Notes under the pieces: model-generated
Databases searched by the model: none
What the model was told of the DNA's origin: nothing
What the model saw: only the letters and a program-made list of their open reading frames with translations
Position numbers and translations under genes: made by a program
Part shown: positions 18,396 to 26,716 of the stretch, piece by piece
Numbering within the stretch: the stretch's first letter is position 1
Layout of the letters: every line of letters starts with the position of its first letter
Assembly (NCBI RefSeq): GCF_025273675.1
Contig: NZ_CP045809.1
Location: forward strand, 3,472,001-3,536,000
DNA: 64,000 nt
Direction of reading: 5' to 3'
DNA from: Gordonia pseudamarae
GTDB taxonomy: Bacteria > Actinomycetota > Actinomycetes > Mycobacteriales > Mycobacteriaceae

Positions 18396-20435
18396 CTACT
18401 CGGCCCGGTCATCGTCGTAGACGACCAGCGTTAGTTGACCCGTGCTCCCGCTGGGCTCGTCGTCCGCAATCTCGGCGTCGGCCTCACCGAGGCTCGCCAC
18501 GTAGTTCTCGCGAATGTCCTGAAGGCTGGTCTGAGTTCCTTCGATCACCCACCACCACCATCCGTTCGCGGTCTTCCCAGTGATCGAACTAGCGGCTCCC
18601 GATGGAGTCTGGAATGCGACGTCGCCGACATATAGCCGACCGTCCTGCGCAACAAGCGCAAGAGCATCTGCATGCTGCGAACCCGGATAACGACACCGCA
18701 GTCGAGTGCCTGGCTCTAGCCAACCTGTCGCCACGAGTTGCGCAACGTCCACGCTCACGGCAGCAGGTGCCAGACCCGAGCCACCTATGAGGCCGACATG
18801 GCCCGCCGGAGTCGGCCAAAGATTCAGAATCTGCTCCACCAGTTGGTCTGTGCGCTGCTCGATACTCAGTTCGTCCCAAGTATCACCCGGGTTCAACGCA
18901 TCCTTTGTGAGCAGTACATCGTCGTATTGCAGGAAATGGTCACGCTTTGTTGTCCACGGTCCGTTACTCAACTTGCTGTTGAGTTCTTGCGTGACCAGCG
19001 TGAGATTGCCGAGCTGCTGCACGACACGATCACGAACCGACTCCTGGTCTTCGGTCAGGTCGGCCGGCCAATGCTTGCGCCACTTCTGCGGCATGAGGTG
19101 TTCGATGGTACCTATGCCCCGAGCAATCGGACCCATAGCGAGCTTCTTGCCGTCGGGGTATCCACGCTTCTCGTCTTCGATAGCCTCCAGCACCATACGC
19201 AAACGAGCAAGCCGGTACCTCCGGTAGACAGTTGCCCCTGTGAGCGCCTCACGCACCTCCGCATCACCCGGCCAGTACCCGACCGAGGTATGGTTCGTCT
19301 CAAGATAAGCCGTGACTGCGGCGGCGACCTCTTCCTTCGGCTGTGTGCTGACATGTTGCATGAGGTCGATGATGAAGCGATTCGATCCCTGCGATGGTGC
19401 CTTGACCAGAGCCCGCCGCACGAACCAGCTCTCCAGGGTTGCGAGGATATTGCCGCGATCGGCGGGAGGGATGCCTGATTGTTCGGGCTCATCCAGCCAT
19501 ATCAGCAACGGGCGCGAGATCTCCGAGTCAAGCGTCCCAACCCGGTAGCTGAACAGCTCGACGCGGCTGAGCGGCCCATGCACTTGCTCCGAGCCCTCGA
19601 TGGCAGCCCGGTAACGGTCGGCGGCCGCCTTGATCTGAGGCAGGAGGGCACCCACGTCCTTGGCGACAGTGTTGACATAGTGCTTGAACTGGGTGAACAC
19701 CTCGCGGATCGGAAAGTCATCCAGGGTGCGCGCGGTGAGCCACTGCCAGAGGAACAGCGATGCACGGGAGTTCTTGATTCGCCCTGTAGTGATCTCGGTC
19801 TCCCACCAGGGCGTCTCGAACTCTGCCCAGTAGCTCAGGTATGCCGTTTCCGCATCCGACGGTGCGCCAGCGAACGATTGGAAGACGAAGTTCTTGATGA
19901 GATCGGCAGCTGACAGCGGAGTACCACGGGCGTTCAACGTCTCGAAGATTGCTTGCGCGTCCTCGTTCGCGTCGAGACGAATGCTCGCGATCTCCAACCG
20001 TTCCATGACGGTCGCGACGAGCATCCGTGCACGGCGCTCACCGACGTCGTCCCCGAGCCACGTGCTGATCGACTCCGCGAAGAATCGATGGGCATCGCTC
20101 AGCCGAGACTTCGCAACCACCGCGTAGTCGACCGGTGTTGCCGCCGACATCACCGAGACGAAGGCGTTGCGGTCGCGATTGGTAGGCCACAACTTGTAAC
20201 GATCGTGCTCGTCGTCGCAGTAGTCGGCCGGATTCTCAACCAGCGGCAGAATCTGACCGGCAAGCTGTGCCCAGCCCCGATGCTCCAACTCGGCGTGCAA
20301 GGCATCGAGGAGCAGCTGAATCGTGGTGAGCCGCTGCTGGCCGTCGATGACGTTCCAGGTGGGCAGCCCGCCGAGCGTCGTCGGAACCTGCTGGATAACG
20401 ATTGCCCCGAGAAAGTGGGTCGCATCCGATCGCAC
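18396..20435 (-). CDS. DUF262-DUF1524-RAMA protein (GmrSD-like), 5'-truncated
   Basis: A 679-aa frame from a GTG at 20435. Residues 7-40 carry the second DUF262 motif, HFLGAIV then VIDGQQRLTT (29-38), the ParB-like nucleotide site. EHLMPQ (445-450) and LGNLTL (475-480) with downstream Asn/Lys are the DUF1524 His-Me nuclease motif. About 565-635, including DGRLYVGDVAF, TPSGAASSITG and NGWWWW, resembles the RAMA domain that reads modified DNA. The usual first about 50 residues of DUF262, with IPxYQRxYxW, are missing: the frame meets a stop 9 codons upstream, and other frames do not supply them. The GC content is visibly lower than its neighbours. GmrSD relatives restrict modified phage DNA; this copy is probably a remnant or an atypical short form. 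Confidence 0.75.
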   Translation of the reverse strand: MRSDATHFLGAIVIQQVPTTLGGLPTWNVIDGQQRLTTIQLLLDALHAELEHRGWAQLAGQILPLVENPADYCDDEHDRYKLWPTNRDRNAFVSVMSAATPVDYAVVAKSRLSDAHRFFAESISTWLGDDVGERRARMLVATVMERLEIASIRLDANEDAQAIFETLNARGTPLSAADLIKNFVFQSFAGAPSDAETAYLSYWAEFETPWWETEITTGRIKNSRASLFLWQWLTARTLDDFPIREVFTQFKHYVNTVAKDVGALLPQIKAAADRYRAAIEGSEQVHGPLSRVELFSYRVGTLDSEISRPLLIWLDEPEQSGIPPADRGNILATLESWFVRRALVKAPSQGSNRFIIDLMQHVSTQPKEEVAAAVTAYLETNHTSVGYWPGDAEVREALTGATVYRRYRLARLRMVLEAIEDEKRGYPDGKKLAMGPIARGIGTIEHLMPQKWRKHWPADLTEDQESVRDRVVQQLGNLTLVTQELNSKLSNGPWTTKRDHFLQYDDVLLTKDALNPGDTWDELSIEQRTDQLVEQILNLWPTPAGHVGLIGGSGLAPAAVSVDVAQLVATGWLEPGTRLRCRYPGSQHADALALVAQDGRLYVGDVAFQTPSGAASSITGKTANGWWWWVIEGTQTSLQDIRENYVASLGEADAEIADDEPSGSTGQLTLVVYDDDRAE

Positions 20436-20502
20436 GCATCCCTGGATTGGTCGAAGAATTCACTATCACCGATCAACCCATTCGGTTCCGTAGCGCACGT
20501 GC

Positions 20503-20508
20503 TACGAT
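20503..20508 (+). promoter_or_regulatory. -10 box of the toxin-antitoxin operon, probably leaderless
   Basis: TACGAT ends 7 nt before the antitoxin GTG (20516). The palindrome GCACGTGC (20495-20502) lies directly upstream and is a reasonable spot for autorepression; that role is inferred. Confidence 0.4.
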
Positions 20509-20515
20509 CGAGTTC

Positions 20516-20794
20516 GTGAGTACGCCTGAACCGTTGGAGAGCCTGTCGCAGCGAGAGTTGCGTAACGAGTCAGGTCGGGTGCTGCGGTCGGTCAGTGAGG
20601 GCCACTCGTTCGTTCTCACCAATCGCGGCGTTCCCGTCGGGCGGATCGTTCCCCTCGACGCCCCCGCGCAGGCATTGCCTATCACACGTCCGGCCCGCCG
20701 CACCGGTGGCTGGGCTGATCTGCGGATCGTGCGCAAGCGCACTACCCAAGAGCCCCAGTCAATCCTCGATGACCTGCGCAGTGACCGCGCGTGA
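20516..20794 (+). CDS. Antitoxin, Phd/YefM (prevent-host-death) family
   Basis: A 92-aa protein with the Phd/YefM core SQRELRNESGRVLRSVSEG then SFVLTNRGVPVGRIVPL (about 10-47). This forms the DNA-binding dimer. A C-terminal tail (RRTGGWADLRIVRKR to the end) is expected to wrap the toxin. The GTG start at 20516 fits the family length and the nearby TACGAT box. The stop overlaps the toxin GTG by 4 bp. Such antitoxins repress their own operon, alone or with toxin. Confidence 0.9.
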   Translation: MSTPEPLESLSQRELRNESGRVLRSVSEGHSFVLTNRGVPVGRIVPLDAPAQALPITRPARRTGGWADLRIVRKRTTQEPQSILDDLRSDRA

Positions 20795-21204
20795 CCCATC
20801 GAGCTGTCGTCTACGTTGACACGTCGGCACTCGGTGCATTACTGATCGAACAACCCGAGAGCGCACACGTCGAGGAGTGGTTGGACACAGCTGATGTCAC
20901 GCTGGTATCGAGCGATCTGCTCGAGACCGAGTTGCGTCGCCTCGCGGTCCGCGAAGATCTCGACCATGCCGACGTGACCCGAATTCTCGAAGGTATCTCG
21001 CTCGCAGCCCTCGATCGGGCGGCGTTCCGCAATGCGGGCTTCCTGCCGATGCCCTTCCTTCGAACCCTCGATGCCCTGCATCTTGAGGCGGCAATCCGGC
21101 TCGAAGCCGCGGCGGTGCTGACCTATGACCGCAGGCTCGCTGAAGCGGCAAGGTCGGCGGGGATCGACGTGATCGCACCCGGCGCGGCCACCGAACGCTT
21201 CTGA
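20791..21204 (+). CDS. PIN-domain ribonuclease toxin, VapC-like
   Basis: A 137-aa PIN protein with the acidic active-site set visible: Asp10 (VVYVDTSAL), Glu45 (SSDLLETELRR), Asp94 (FLRTLDALHLEAA) and Asp113 (VLTYDRRLAEAA). VapC toxins cleave tRNA or rRNA in a Mg-dependent way; the target here is unknown. It is translationally coupled to the antitoxin (GTGA). The module abuts the truncated DUF262 gene, with which it is divergent, and together they form an accessory patch between dapD and dapC. Confidence 0.92.
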   Translation: MTHRAVVYVDTSALGALLIEQPESAHVEEWLDTADVTLVSSDLLETELRRLAVREDLDHADVTRILEGISLAALDRAAFRNAGFLPMPFLRTLDALHLEAAIRLEAAAVLTYDRRLAEAARSAGIDVIAPGAATERF

Positions 21205-21219
21205 CTGGGGGAATCGGAG

Positions 21220-22326
21220 TCAGAGTCGGGCGGCTGCGGCGGCGATGCGTTCGTCGGTGGCGGTGAGGGCCATCCGGACGTGTGTGGTGCCGGCCGGGCC
21301 GTAGAAGTCGCCGGGGGCGGCGAGGATGCCGCGTTCGGCCAGCCAGCTATGGGCGGTGCGGGAGTCCTCGCCGCGAGTGACCCATAGGTAGAGGCCCGCT
21401 TCGGAGTGGTCGACGGTGAATCCGGCATTCTCGACGGCCGTCTTGAGCACGTCACGGCGGACACGGTACCGCTCCCGCTGGGCGTCGACGTGCGTGTCGT
21501 CGTTCAGCGCGGCGGTCATGGCGGCCTGGATGGGGAACGGCACTATCAGCCCGGCGTGTTTGCGGACGGCGAGCAGTTCGCCGATCAGGTCGCGGTCGCC
21601 GGCGAAGAACCCGGCCCGGTACGACGCCAGGTTCGACACCTTCGACAGCGAATGGATGGCCAGCAGACCGGTGTGGTCGCCGTCGCACACGCGCGGGTCG
21701 AGGATCGAGTACGCCTCACCTTCCCAGGTCAGACCCAGGTAGCACTCGTCGGAAGCCACGATCACGCCGCGCTGCCGGGCCCACTCGACGACCTTGCGCA
21801 GATGGTCGATACCCAGCACCTTGCCGGTGGGGTTGGACGGGGAGTTGATGAACATCAGCGCCGGGCTCGCCGGCCCGATCTGCACAGTCGAATCCGCCCG
21901 CAGCACGGTGGCCCCGGCCAACAGCGCACTCACCTCGTACGTCGGATAGGCGACCTCGGGGATCACCACCGTGTCGCCCGCACCGAAACCCAGTGTCGAC
22001 GTCAGGCCGGCGATGGCCTCCTTCGTACCGATCACCGGCAGGATCTGATCAGTGCCCAGCTCCGCCACACCGTAGCGCCTGGTCAGTGCGGCGGCCGCCG
22101 CCTGGCGCAACTCGGTGGTGCCGATCGTCGTCGGATACCCCGGAAACCGCGAACCGTCGTCGAGAGCGCGCCGGATCAGCGGATCGACCGGGTCGACGGG
22201 TGTGCCGACCGACAGGTCGACGATACCGTCGGGGTGTGCGGCGGCAGTGGCCTTCGCCCCGGCGATCGTGTCCCACGGAAAGTCTGGCAGCGTCGAACTG
22301 ACCCTGCGACGTGCTGCGATTCCCAC
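21220..22326 (-). CDS. dapC: N-succinyldiaminopimelate aminotransferase
   Basis: A 368-aa fold-type I PLP aminotransferase matching Rv1178/DapC-like enzymes. Signatures are DLSVGTPVDPVDPLIRRAL and PGYPTTIGTTELR at the N-terminus, INSPSNPTGKVL, SDECYLGLTW, and the PLP lysine in HSLSKVSNLASYRAGF. I prefer the GTG at 22326, which has GGGGAA upstream and sits just before the conserved LPDFPWDTIAGAKA. An ATG at 22365 would add 13 unconserved residues. It lies downstream of the ferredoxin gene on the same strand, as in M. tuberculosis. With dapE and dapD it puts three mDAP-pathway genes within 6 kb. Confidence 0.93.
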   Translation of the reverse strand: MGIAARRRVSSTLPDFPWDTIAGAKATAAAHPDGIVDLSVGTPVDPVDPLIRRALDDGSRFPGYPTTIGTTELRQAAAAALTRRYGVAELGTDQILPVIGTKEAIAGLTSTLGFGAGDTVVIPEVAYPTYEVSALLAGATVLRADSTVQIGPASPALMFINSPSNPTGKVLGIDHLRKVVEWARQRGVIVASDECYLGLTWEGEAYSILDPRVCDGDHTGLLAIHSLSKVSNLASYRAGFFAGDRDLIGELLAVRKHAGLIVPFPIQAAMTAALNDDTHVDAQRERYRVRRDVLKTAVENAGFTVDHSEAGLYLWVTRGEDSRTAHSWLAERGILAAPGDFYGPAGTTHVRMALTATDERIAAAAARL

Positions 22327-22425
22327 TGGTTCCCCATTCCCTGAGCCCGTCTCCGCAGGCCTCATCGACCGACCGCCGACCGCATTCAGCGCGTGACGTG
22401 CGGCCGTGTCACTACGGGCTCGAGA

Positions 22426-22746
22426 CTATTCCTCGATCGGCGCGAGCGCGGCGACGAACGGCGGATCGTAGTCGGTCTTGCCGACCTTGCTGGCGCCGCC
22501 CGGCGAACCGAGGTCGTCGAAGAAGTCGGCGTTGGCACTGACGTACGGTTCCCACTCGTCGGGTACATCATCTTCGTAGAAGATCGCCTCGACCGGACAC
22601 ACCGGCTCACAGGCACCACAGTCGACGCATTCGTCGGGCTGGATGTACAGGCTCCGCCCGCCCTCGTAGATGCAGTCCACCGGGCATTCTTCGACGCAGG
22701 CCTTGTCCATGACATCGACGCAAGGCTCCGCGATGATGTAGGTCAC
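22426..22746 (-). CDS. fdxC: 7Fe/8Fe-type ferredoxin
   Basis: A 106-aa ferredoxin like Rv1177 FdxC. The first cluster region is CVDVMDKACVEECPVDCIYEG and the second is CVDCGACEPVCPVEAIF. The spacing in the first motif fits a [3Fe-4S]/[4Fe-4S] pair. The C-terminal half (EWEPYVSANADFFDDLGSPGG) is the family extension. The GTG at 22746 has AGGAG just upstream and starts the conserved VTYIIAEPC; the open frame continues upstream without conservation. Small electron carriers of this type serve P450s and other oxidoreductases. The redox partner is unknown. Confidence 0.94.
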   Translation of the reverse strand: MTYIIAEPCVDVMDKACVEECPVDCIYEGGRSLYIQPDECVDCGACEPVCPVEAIFYEDDVPDEWEPYVSANADFFDDLGSPGGASKVGKTDYDPPFVAALAPIEE

Positions 22747-23102
22747 CACTCTCTCCTTCGCTGCACGTTCGTATCCGCCGCGTCGGGCCGATGCCGGCGA
22801 CCGGTGTCGGCGGTTGGGTGCCGCGGCGGCAAATGGCGCAAGGGCTGATTGCACCACCTGCGAACCCTCTCGCGGGCACGCCTGTGCCCAGCGAAAAGAT
22901 CGCGCACCACAGTATCCGCCCTACACCTCCCCGAAGAAAAACTGACTGTGCCCTAACCAGCGACTACGATGACCTCACCAGCGCCTTCCGGACCTACGAG
23001 TAACACGGATCACAACTGCCGGGGGCTATGTGCGCTTGCGCGCTTGCGCGCTTGCGATCAGCGTGCAACTAACCGTCGACCGCGGAACCCGGGTCGGGCA
23101 CT
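22747..23102. other. Intergenic region upstream of fdxC and the cysteine dioxygenase-like gene
   Basis: No gene seen. Near 23034-23058 there is a short tandem of CGCTTGCG (three copies, 8-bp period) of unknown meaning. Promoters for the two divergent genes should lie here, but no clear -35/-10 pair stands out. Confidence 0.4.
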
Positions 23103-23756
23103 GTGGACGTCATGACGGCATCCGTGACATCTCAAGCGGGGACATCTCAAGCGGGGACATCTCAAGCGGGGACATCTCAAGCGGGGACATCTCAAGCGGG
23201 GACATCTCGCGCGGGCATGTCCGCACCTGGCCGCGCTCGACCCCCACAGACCCGGCACCTGCCCACCCGGTTGCGCCCCGCCGATCTGTTGCGGATCGCC
23301 GACCAGGGCGTCGCCGACATCCTCGACGGCCGCTACGACGCCCTCCTGCCCTCCCGATGGGACCGCGCCAACCGATCGGCGACCCGCCTCGAACAGCGCG
23401 ACGACCTCGAACTGTGGCTGGTCAGCTGGATCGACGACGGCGAATCCGAACTGCACGATCACGCCGGCTCACTCGGCGCGCTCACCGTGATGTCGGGATC
23501 GCTGCGCGAATATCACTGGACCGGTGAGGACCTGCGCGTCCGGGTCCTCGGCACGGGAGACCAGGCATCGTTCCCGATCGGCTGGGTGCACGATCTGATG
23601 CGCGGCCCCGACCCGGCCGACGCCGTACCCGAGGCCGCTCCGACCCTCACCGTCCAGGTGTACTCGCCACCGCTGACGGCGCAGTCGTACTACGAGGTCA
23701 CCGACCACGGCACGTTGCGACGCACACGGACCGAGCTGAAACAACTCCCCGAGTAA
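23103..23756 (+). CDS. Cysteine dioxygenase-like cupin protein with N-terminal TSQAG repeats
   Basis: The core (from about residue 48) is a cupin of the cysteine dioxygenase type. SELHDHAGSLGALTVMSGSL holds the two metal His residues (HDH), and the third His is in GWVHDLM. LTVQVYSPPL closes the barrel. The expected reaction is oxidation of cysteine or a related thiol to a sulfinate. The start is uncertain: a GTG (23103), an ATG (23112) and an ATG after the repeats (23217) are all in frame. If either of the first two is used, residues of about 8-38 are five TSQAG units plus TSRAG, a low-complexity leader that is not part of the family. Confidence 0.8.
   Translation: MDVMTASVTSQAGTSQAGTSQAGTSQAGTSQAGTSRAGMSAPGRARPPQTRHLPTRLRPADLLRIADQGVADILDGRYDALLPSRWDRANRSATRLEQRDDLELWLVSWIDDGESELHDHAGSLGALTVMSGSLREYHWTGEDLRVRVLGTGDQASFPIGWVHDLMRGPDPADAVPEAAPTLTVQVYSPPLTAQSYYEVTDHGTLRRTRTELKQLPE
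23126..23215. repeat. 15-bp tandem repeat, six units
   Basis: GACATCTCAAGCGGG is repeated five times exactly (23126-23200), followed by one unit with two changes (23201-23215). The period is a multiple of three, so copy-number change keeps the frame (TSQAG). The exactness suggests recent slippage. Confidence 0.95.
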
Positions 23757-23801
23757 GTTCGGCCCACCGTCCCAGCTCGACCCACCGGCCGGGCCGGGCC
23801 G

Positions 23802-25073
23802 TCAGGCGGGACGAGCCGCCGGCACCCCCGGCCAGGGCAGACCCGCCGGCCGCACATCGGCCGCCAGACCCGTCACCGGGTCGGCCAGCGCGTCGAGATG
23901 CCCGGTGAGCGCATCGTCGATCCAACTCTCACGGTCGAGGACGAACGGCGGTTCGGCGGTCACCCGTTCGGTCAGGGTGAACCCGCACCGCGCCGTCAGA
24001 TCGGCGAGCGTGTCCAGGTTGGGCCACGGACGCTCCGGGTTCACATGATCGGGGGTCAGCGGCGACACACCCCCCCAATCCGCGATCCCCGAGGCGATCA
24101 GCGCCGCGCACTCCTCCTGCGACACCAGATTCGGCGGTGCCTGAATCGCCACCTCCGGCCCCATCACCACCCGCGCCACCGCGACGGCGGCGAGAAACTC
24201 CGACATCTCCGCATCCGGCACCCCGCGCATCGCGGTATCGGGCTTGGCCCGGAAGTTCTGCACGATCACTTCCTGGATATGCCCGTAGGCACGATGCACA
24301 TCGGCGATCGCCAGTAGCGATTCAGCTCTCTCGGTGAGGGTTTCGCCGATACCGACCAGAATTCCGGTGGTGAACGGCACCTTCGCGGTACCCGCGTCGC
24401 GCAACACCTGAAGCCGCACCAGCGGGTCCTTGTCGGGGCTTCCGTAATGCGGCTGCCCCTTGTCGGTGAACAGCCGCCGAGCGGTGGTCTCCAGCATCAT
24501 GCCCATCGACGGCGCCACCGGACGCAACTCGCGCAACTCCGCCAATGACATGACGCCCGGATTCAGATGCGGCAACAGTCCGGTGCCTTCCAGGACCGCC
24601 ACCGACGCGGCCCGCACATAGTCCAGAGTCGACGAATAGCCGCGTGCGGCAAGCCATTCCCCGGCCTCCGGCCACCGGTCCTCGGGCCGGTCACCGAGCG
24701 TGAACAGCGCCTCCTTGCAGCCGAGCGCCGCCCCCTGCCGGGCCAGCGCCACAACCTGATCGATCTCCAGATACATGCCGTGGCCGTCGCGGCGCAGCTT
24801 GCCCGGAACGGTCACAAAAGTGCAGTAGTGGCAACGGTCCCGGCACAGCCGCGTCAGCGGCACAAAGACCTTGCGCGAGTACGTGATCCGGCCCGGCCGG
24901 CCCGCCGCCGCCAGACCCTCGTCACGCAGCCGCGCGGCCACCGACTGCAACTCACGCAGGTCCGCACCCCGGCACGACAACAACGTCACCACGTCGTCGA
25001 GCGCCGCCGACCGGCCCGTCGCCGCCGCGACCCGTGCCGCGTCCAGCGCCATCGACACCAACCCCGTGGTCAT
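23802..25073 (-). CDS. cofG: Radical-SAM 7,8-didemethyl-8-hydroxy-5-deazariboflavin synthase, CofG half
   Basis: A 423-aa protein equal to the N-terminal (CofG) half of mycobacterial FbiC. With CofH it builds the deazaflavin Fo of F420. The [4Fe-4S]/SAM motif is intact: Cys77, Cys81, Cys84 in [12 protein letters not shown]. Strongly conserved blocks follow: [53 protein letters not shown] and [19 protein letters not shown]. The ATG at 25073 overlaps the monooxygenase stop by 4 bp. It is the last gene of a three-gene coupled operon. In mycobacteria CofG and CofH are fused in the order G-H; here they are separate and reversed. Confidence 0.93.
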   Translation of the reverse strand: MTTGLVSMALDAARVAAATGRSAALDDVVTLLSCRGADLRELQSVAARLRDEGLAAAGRPGRITYSRKVFVPLTRLCRDRCHYCTFVTVPGKLRRDGHGMYLEIDQVVALARQGAALGCKEALFTLGDRPEDRWPEAGEWLAARGYSSTLDYVRAASVAVLEGTGLLPHLNPGVMSLAELRELRPVAPSMGMMLETTARRLFTDKGQPHYGSPDKDPLVRLQVLRDAGTAKVPFTTGILVGIGETLTERAESLLAIADVHRAYGHIQEVIVQNFRAKPDTAMRGVPDAEMSEFLAAVAVARVVMGPEVAIQAPPNLVSQEECAALIASGIADWGGVSPLTPDHVNPERPWPNLDTLADLTARCGFTLTERVTAEPPFVLDRESWIDDALTGHLDALADPVTGLAADVRPAGLPWPGVPAARPA

Positions 25074-26716
25074 CGAACACCTCCCGCGCCGTCGACACAC
25101 ACCACATACGGCGCCGGGTCGAAGGTTCCGTTGCGTTCACGGAACGACACCGCCGTACCCGGCCACAACAACGTGAGCCGACCGCTGCGTGGATCGACAT
25201 ACCAACTGTTGCAGCCGGTCAGCCATACCGTCGGTGCGCTGCGCTCGTCGATTTCGGCGGTGTAGGCCGCCTCCGCCTCCGCGGACACCTCCAGCGACAA
25301 CACCGACTCGGCGGCAACATAGTCCAGGGCACCCAGCACGTAGTCGAGTTGCGTCTCGATCATGTAGATGGCCGAGTTGTGGCCGAGCGCGGCATTCGGC
25401 CCGTCGATCACGAACATATTGGGAAAACCGGCCACCGTCGTCGACGCGTACGACACCATGCCCTTCGACCAATGATCGTCGAGCACCTTCCCGTCGCGTC
25501 CGCGAACCCGTACCGCCACCGGCGGGCGCGTCGCCTCGAATCCCGTGGCCAGCACCAGCACATCGAGATCGTGCGTGGCACCGTTCGCCGCACACGCCTT
25601 GTTCTCCACGACCGAGGTCAACGCACTCGGCTCGTACACCACATTCGGCCGCCCCAGCGCCGGATAGTAGTCATCGCTGAGCAGAATACGTTTGCAGCCG
25701 ATCTCATAGTCGGGTGTGAGATATTGCCGCAGAATCGGATTGGCAACCTGATCGCGTAGATGGCCGAGTGCCAGATCCCGGATCTGGTCGATATCGGGTA
25801 CCAGCCGCAACCGTTGCGCGAACGCCCGATCGGCATCGAGCAGCAACTGCTCCCGCAACTCCTTCGCGGCACCGACATCGCGCAGCCGGGCCCGCTCCTC
25901 CGCGCTGAACGCCCGATCCCTGCGCGGCACAACATAAGCCGGAGTACGCGCGAAGACAACCAGTTCCTCGGCCAACTCCGCAAGATGCGGGATGATCTGC
26001 ACCGCGGACGCCCCGCTGCCCACCACACCGATCCGCTCACCGCCCGACACCGCACCCGGATCCCACCGCGCGGTGTGCACCACCGTCCCGGAAAACCCGT
26101 CAAGACCCTCGACCTGCGGACTATGCGGTTCGGACAACCTGCCGACGGCCAGCACCAGCATCCGCGCCCGGACCGGGCCGCCGCCGGTGGTCGTCACCGA
26201 CCACCGCGCCGACTCCGCGTCCCAACGCGCATCAAGCACCTCGCACCCGAGCCGGATGAACGGCGCCACGCCCTCCTCATCGACGGTGCGCTGCAGGTAA
26301 TCCCGGATCTCGGCGCCTCGGGGGAACAACGTCGCCCAGTCGGCGGGCGGCCGGAACGAGAACGAGTACAGGTGGGCCGGGATGTCGCACGCGATTCCCG
26401 GATACACGTTGTCGCGCCACGTACCGCCGACGGCATCGGCCCGCTCAAGCACCACGAACGACTCCCGGCCGCGCCGCATCAACTGCGTCGCCATGCCAAT
26501 ACCCGCGAAACCCGCCCCCACGATGGCCACATCGACATCAGTCGCGACCGAATCCCCCGCCGCTTCGCTCGCGACCACATCCCCCGTCGCTTCGCTCGCG
26601 ACCACATCCCCCGTCGCTTCGCTCGCGACCACATCCCCCGTCGCTTCGCTCGCGACCACATCCCCCGTCGCTTCGCTCGCGACCACATCCCCCGTCGCTT
26701 CGCTCGCCCGGCTCAC
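25070..26716 (-). CDS. Flavin monooxygenase of Baeyer-Villiger type with N-terminal repeats
   Basis: A 548-aa protein. Residues 5-58 are five SEATGDVVA units and one [10 protein letters not shown] first Rossmann motif [10 protein letters not shown] follows (63-72), then [19 protein letters not shown]. The Baeyer-Villiger fingerprint FxGxxxHxxxW is present as [11 protein letters not shown], followed by a second Rossmann motif (NADPH) [12 protein letters not shown] and C-terminal [18 protein letters not shown]. The GTG start (26716) overlaps the CofH-like stop, and the stop overlaps the cofG start, so the gene is embedded in a coupled operon. Such enzymes insert oxygen next to ketones or hydroxylate; the substrate is unknown. 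I know of no F420 pathway step needing it. Confidence 0.88.
   Translation of the reverse strand: MSRASEATGDVVASEATGDVVASEATGDVVASEATGDVVASEATGDVVASEAAGDSVATDVDVAIVGAGFAGIGMATQLMRRGRESFVVLERADAVGGTWRDNVYPGIACDIPAHLYSFSFRPPADWATLFPRGAEIRDYLQRTVDEEGVAPFIRLGCEVLDARWDAESARWSVTTTGGGPVRARMLVLAVGRLSEPHSPQVEGLDGFSGTVVHTARWDPGAVSGGERIGVVGSGASAVQIIPHLAELAEELVVFARTPAYVVPRRDRAFSAEERARLRDVGAAKELREQLLLDADRAFAQRLRLVPDIDQIRDLALGHLRDQVANPILRQYLTPDYEIGCKRILLSDDYYPALGRPNVVYEPSALTSVVENKACAANGATHDLDVLVLATGFEATRPPVAVRVRGRDGKVLDDHWSKGMVSYASTTVAGFPNMFVIDGPNAALGHNSAIYMIETQLDYVLGALDYVAAESVLSLEVSAEAEAAYTAEIDERSAPTVWLTGCNSWYVDPRSGRLTLLWPGTAVSFRERNGTFDPAPYVVCVDGAGGVR
26543..26704. repeat. 27-bp in-frame tandem repeat at the start of the monooxygenase gene
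   Basis: Six 27-bp units encode SEATGDVVA (five times) and SEAAGDSVA on the minus strand. The units are near identical in DNA, with a plus-strand core of CCCCCGTCGCTTCGCTCGCG. The core resembles the 30-bp-spaced repeat at 29452-29505. Confidence 0.95.

Noticed and set aside
23126..23215. CRISPR-like array
   Set aside because: 15-bp contiguous repeats without spacers; slippage-type tandem repeat.
26543..26704. CRISPR-like array
   Set aside because: Units are head-to-tail 27-bp repeats without spacers and lie in a coding frame.
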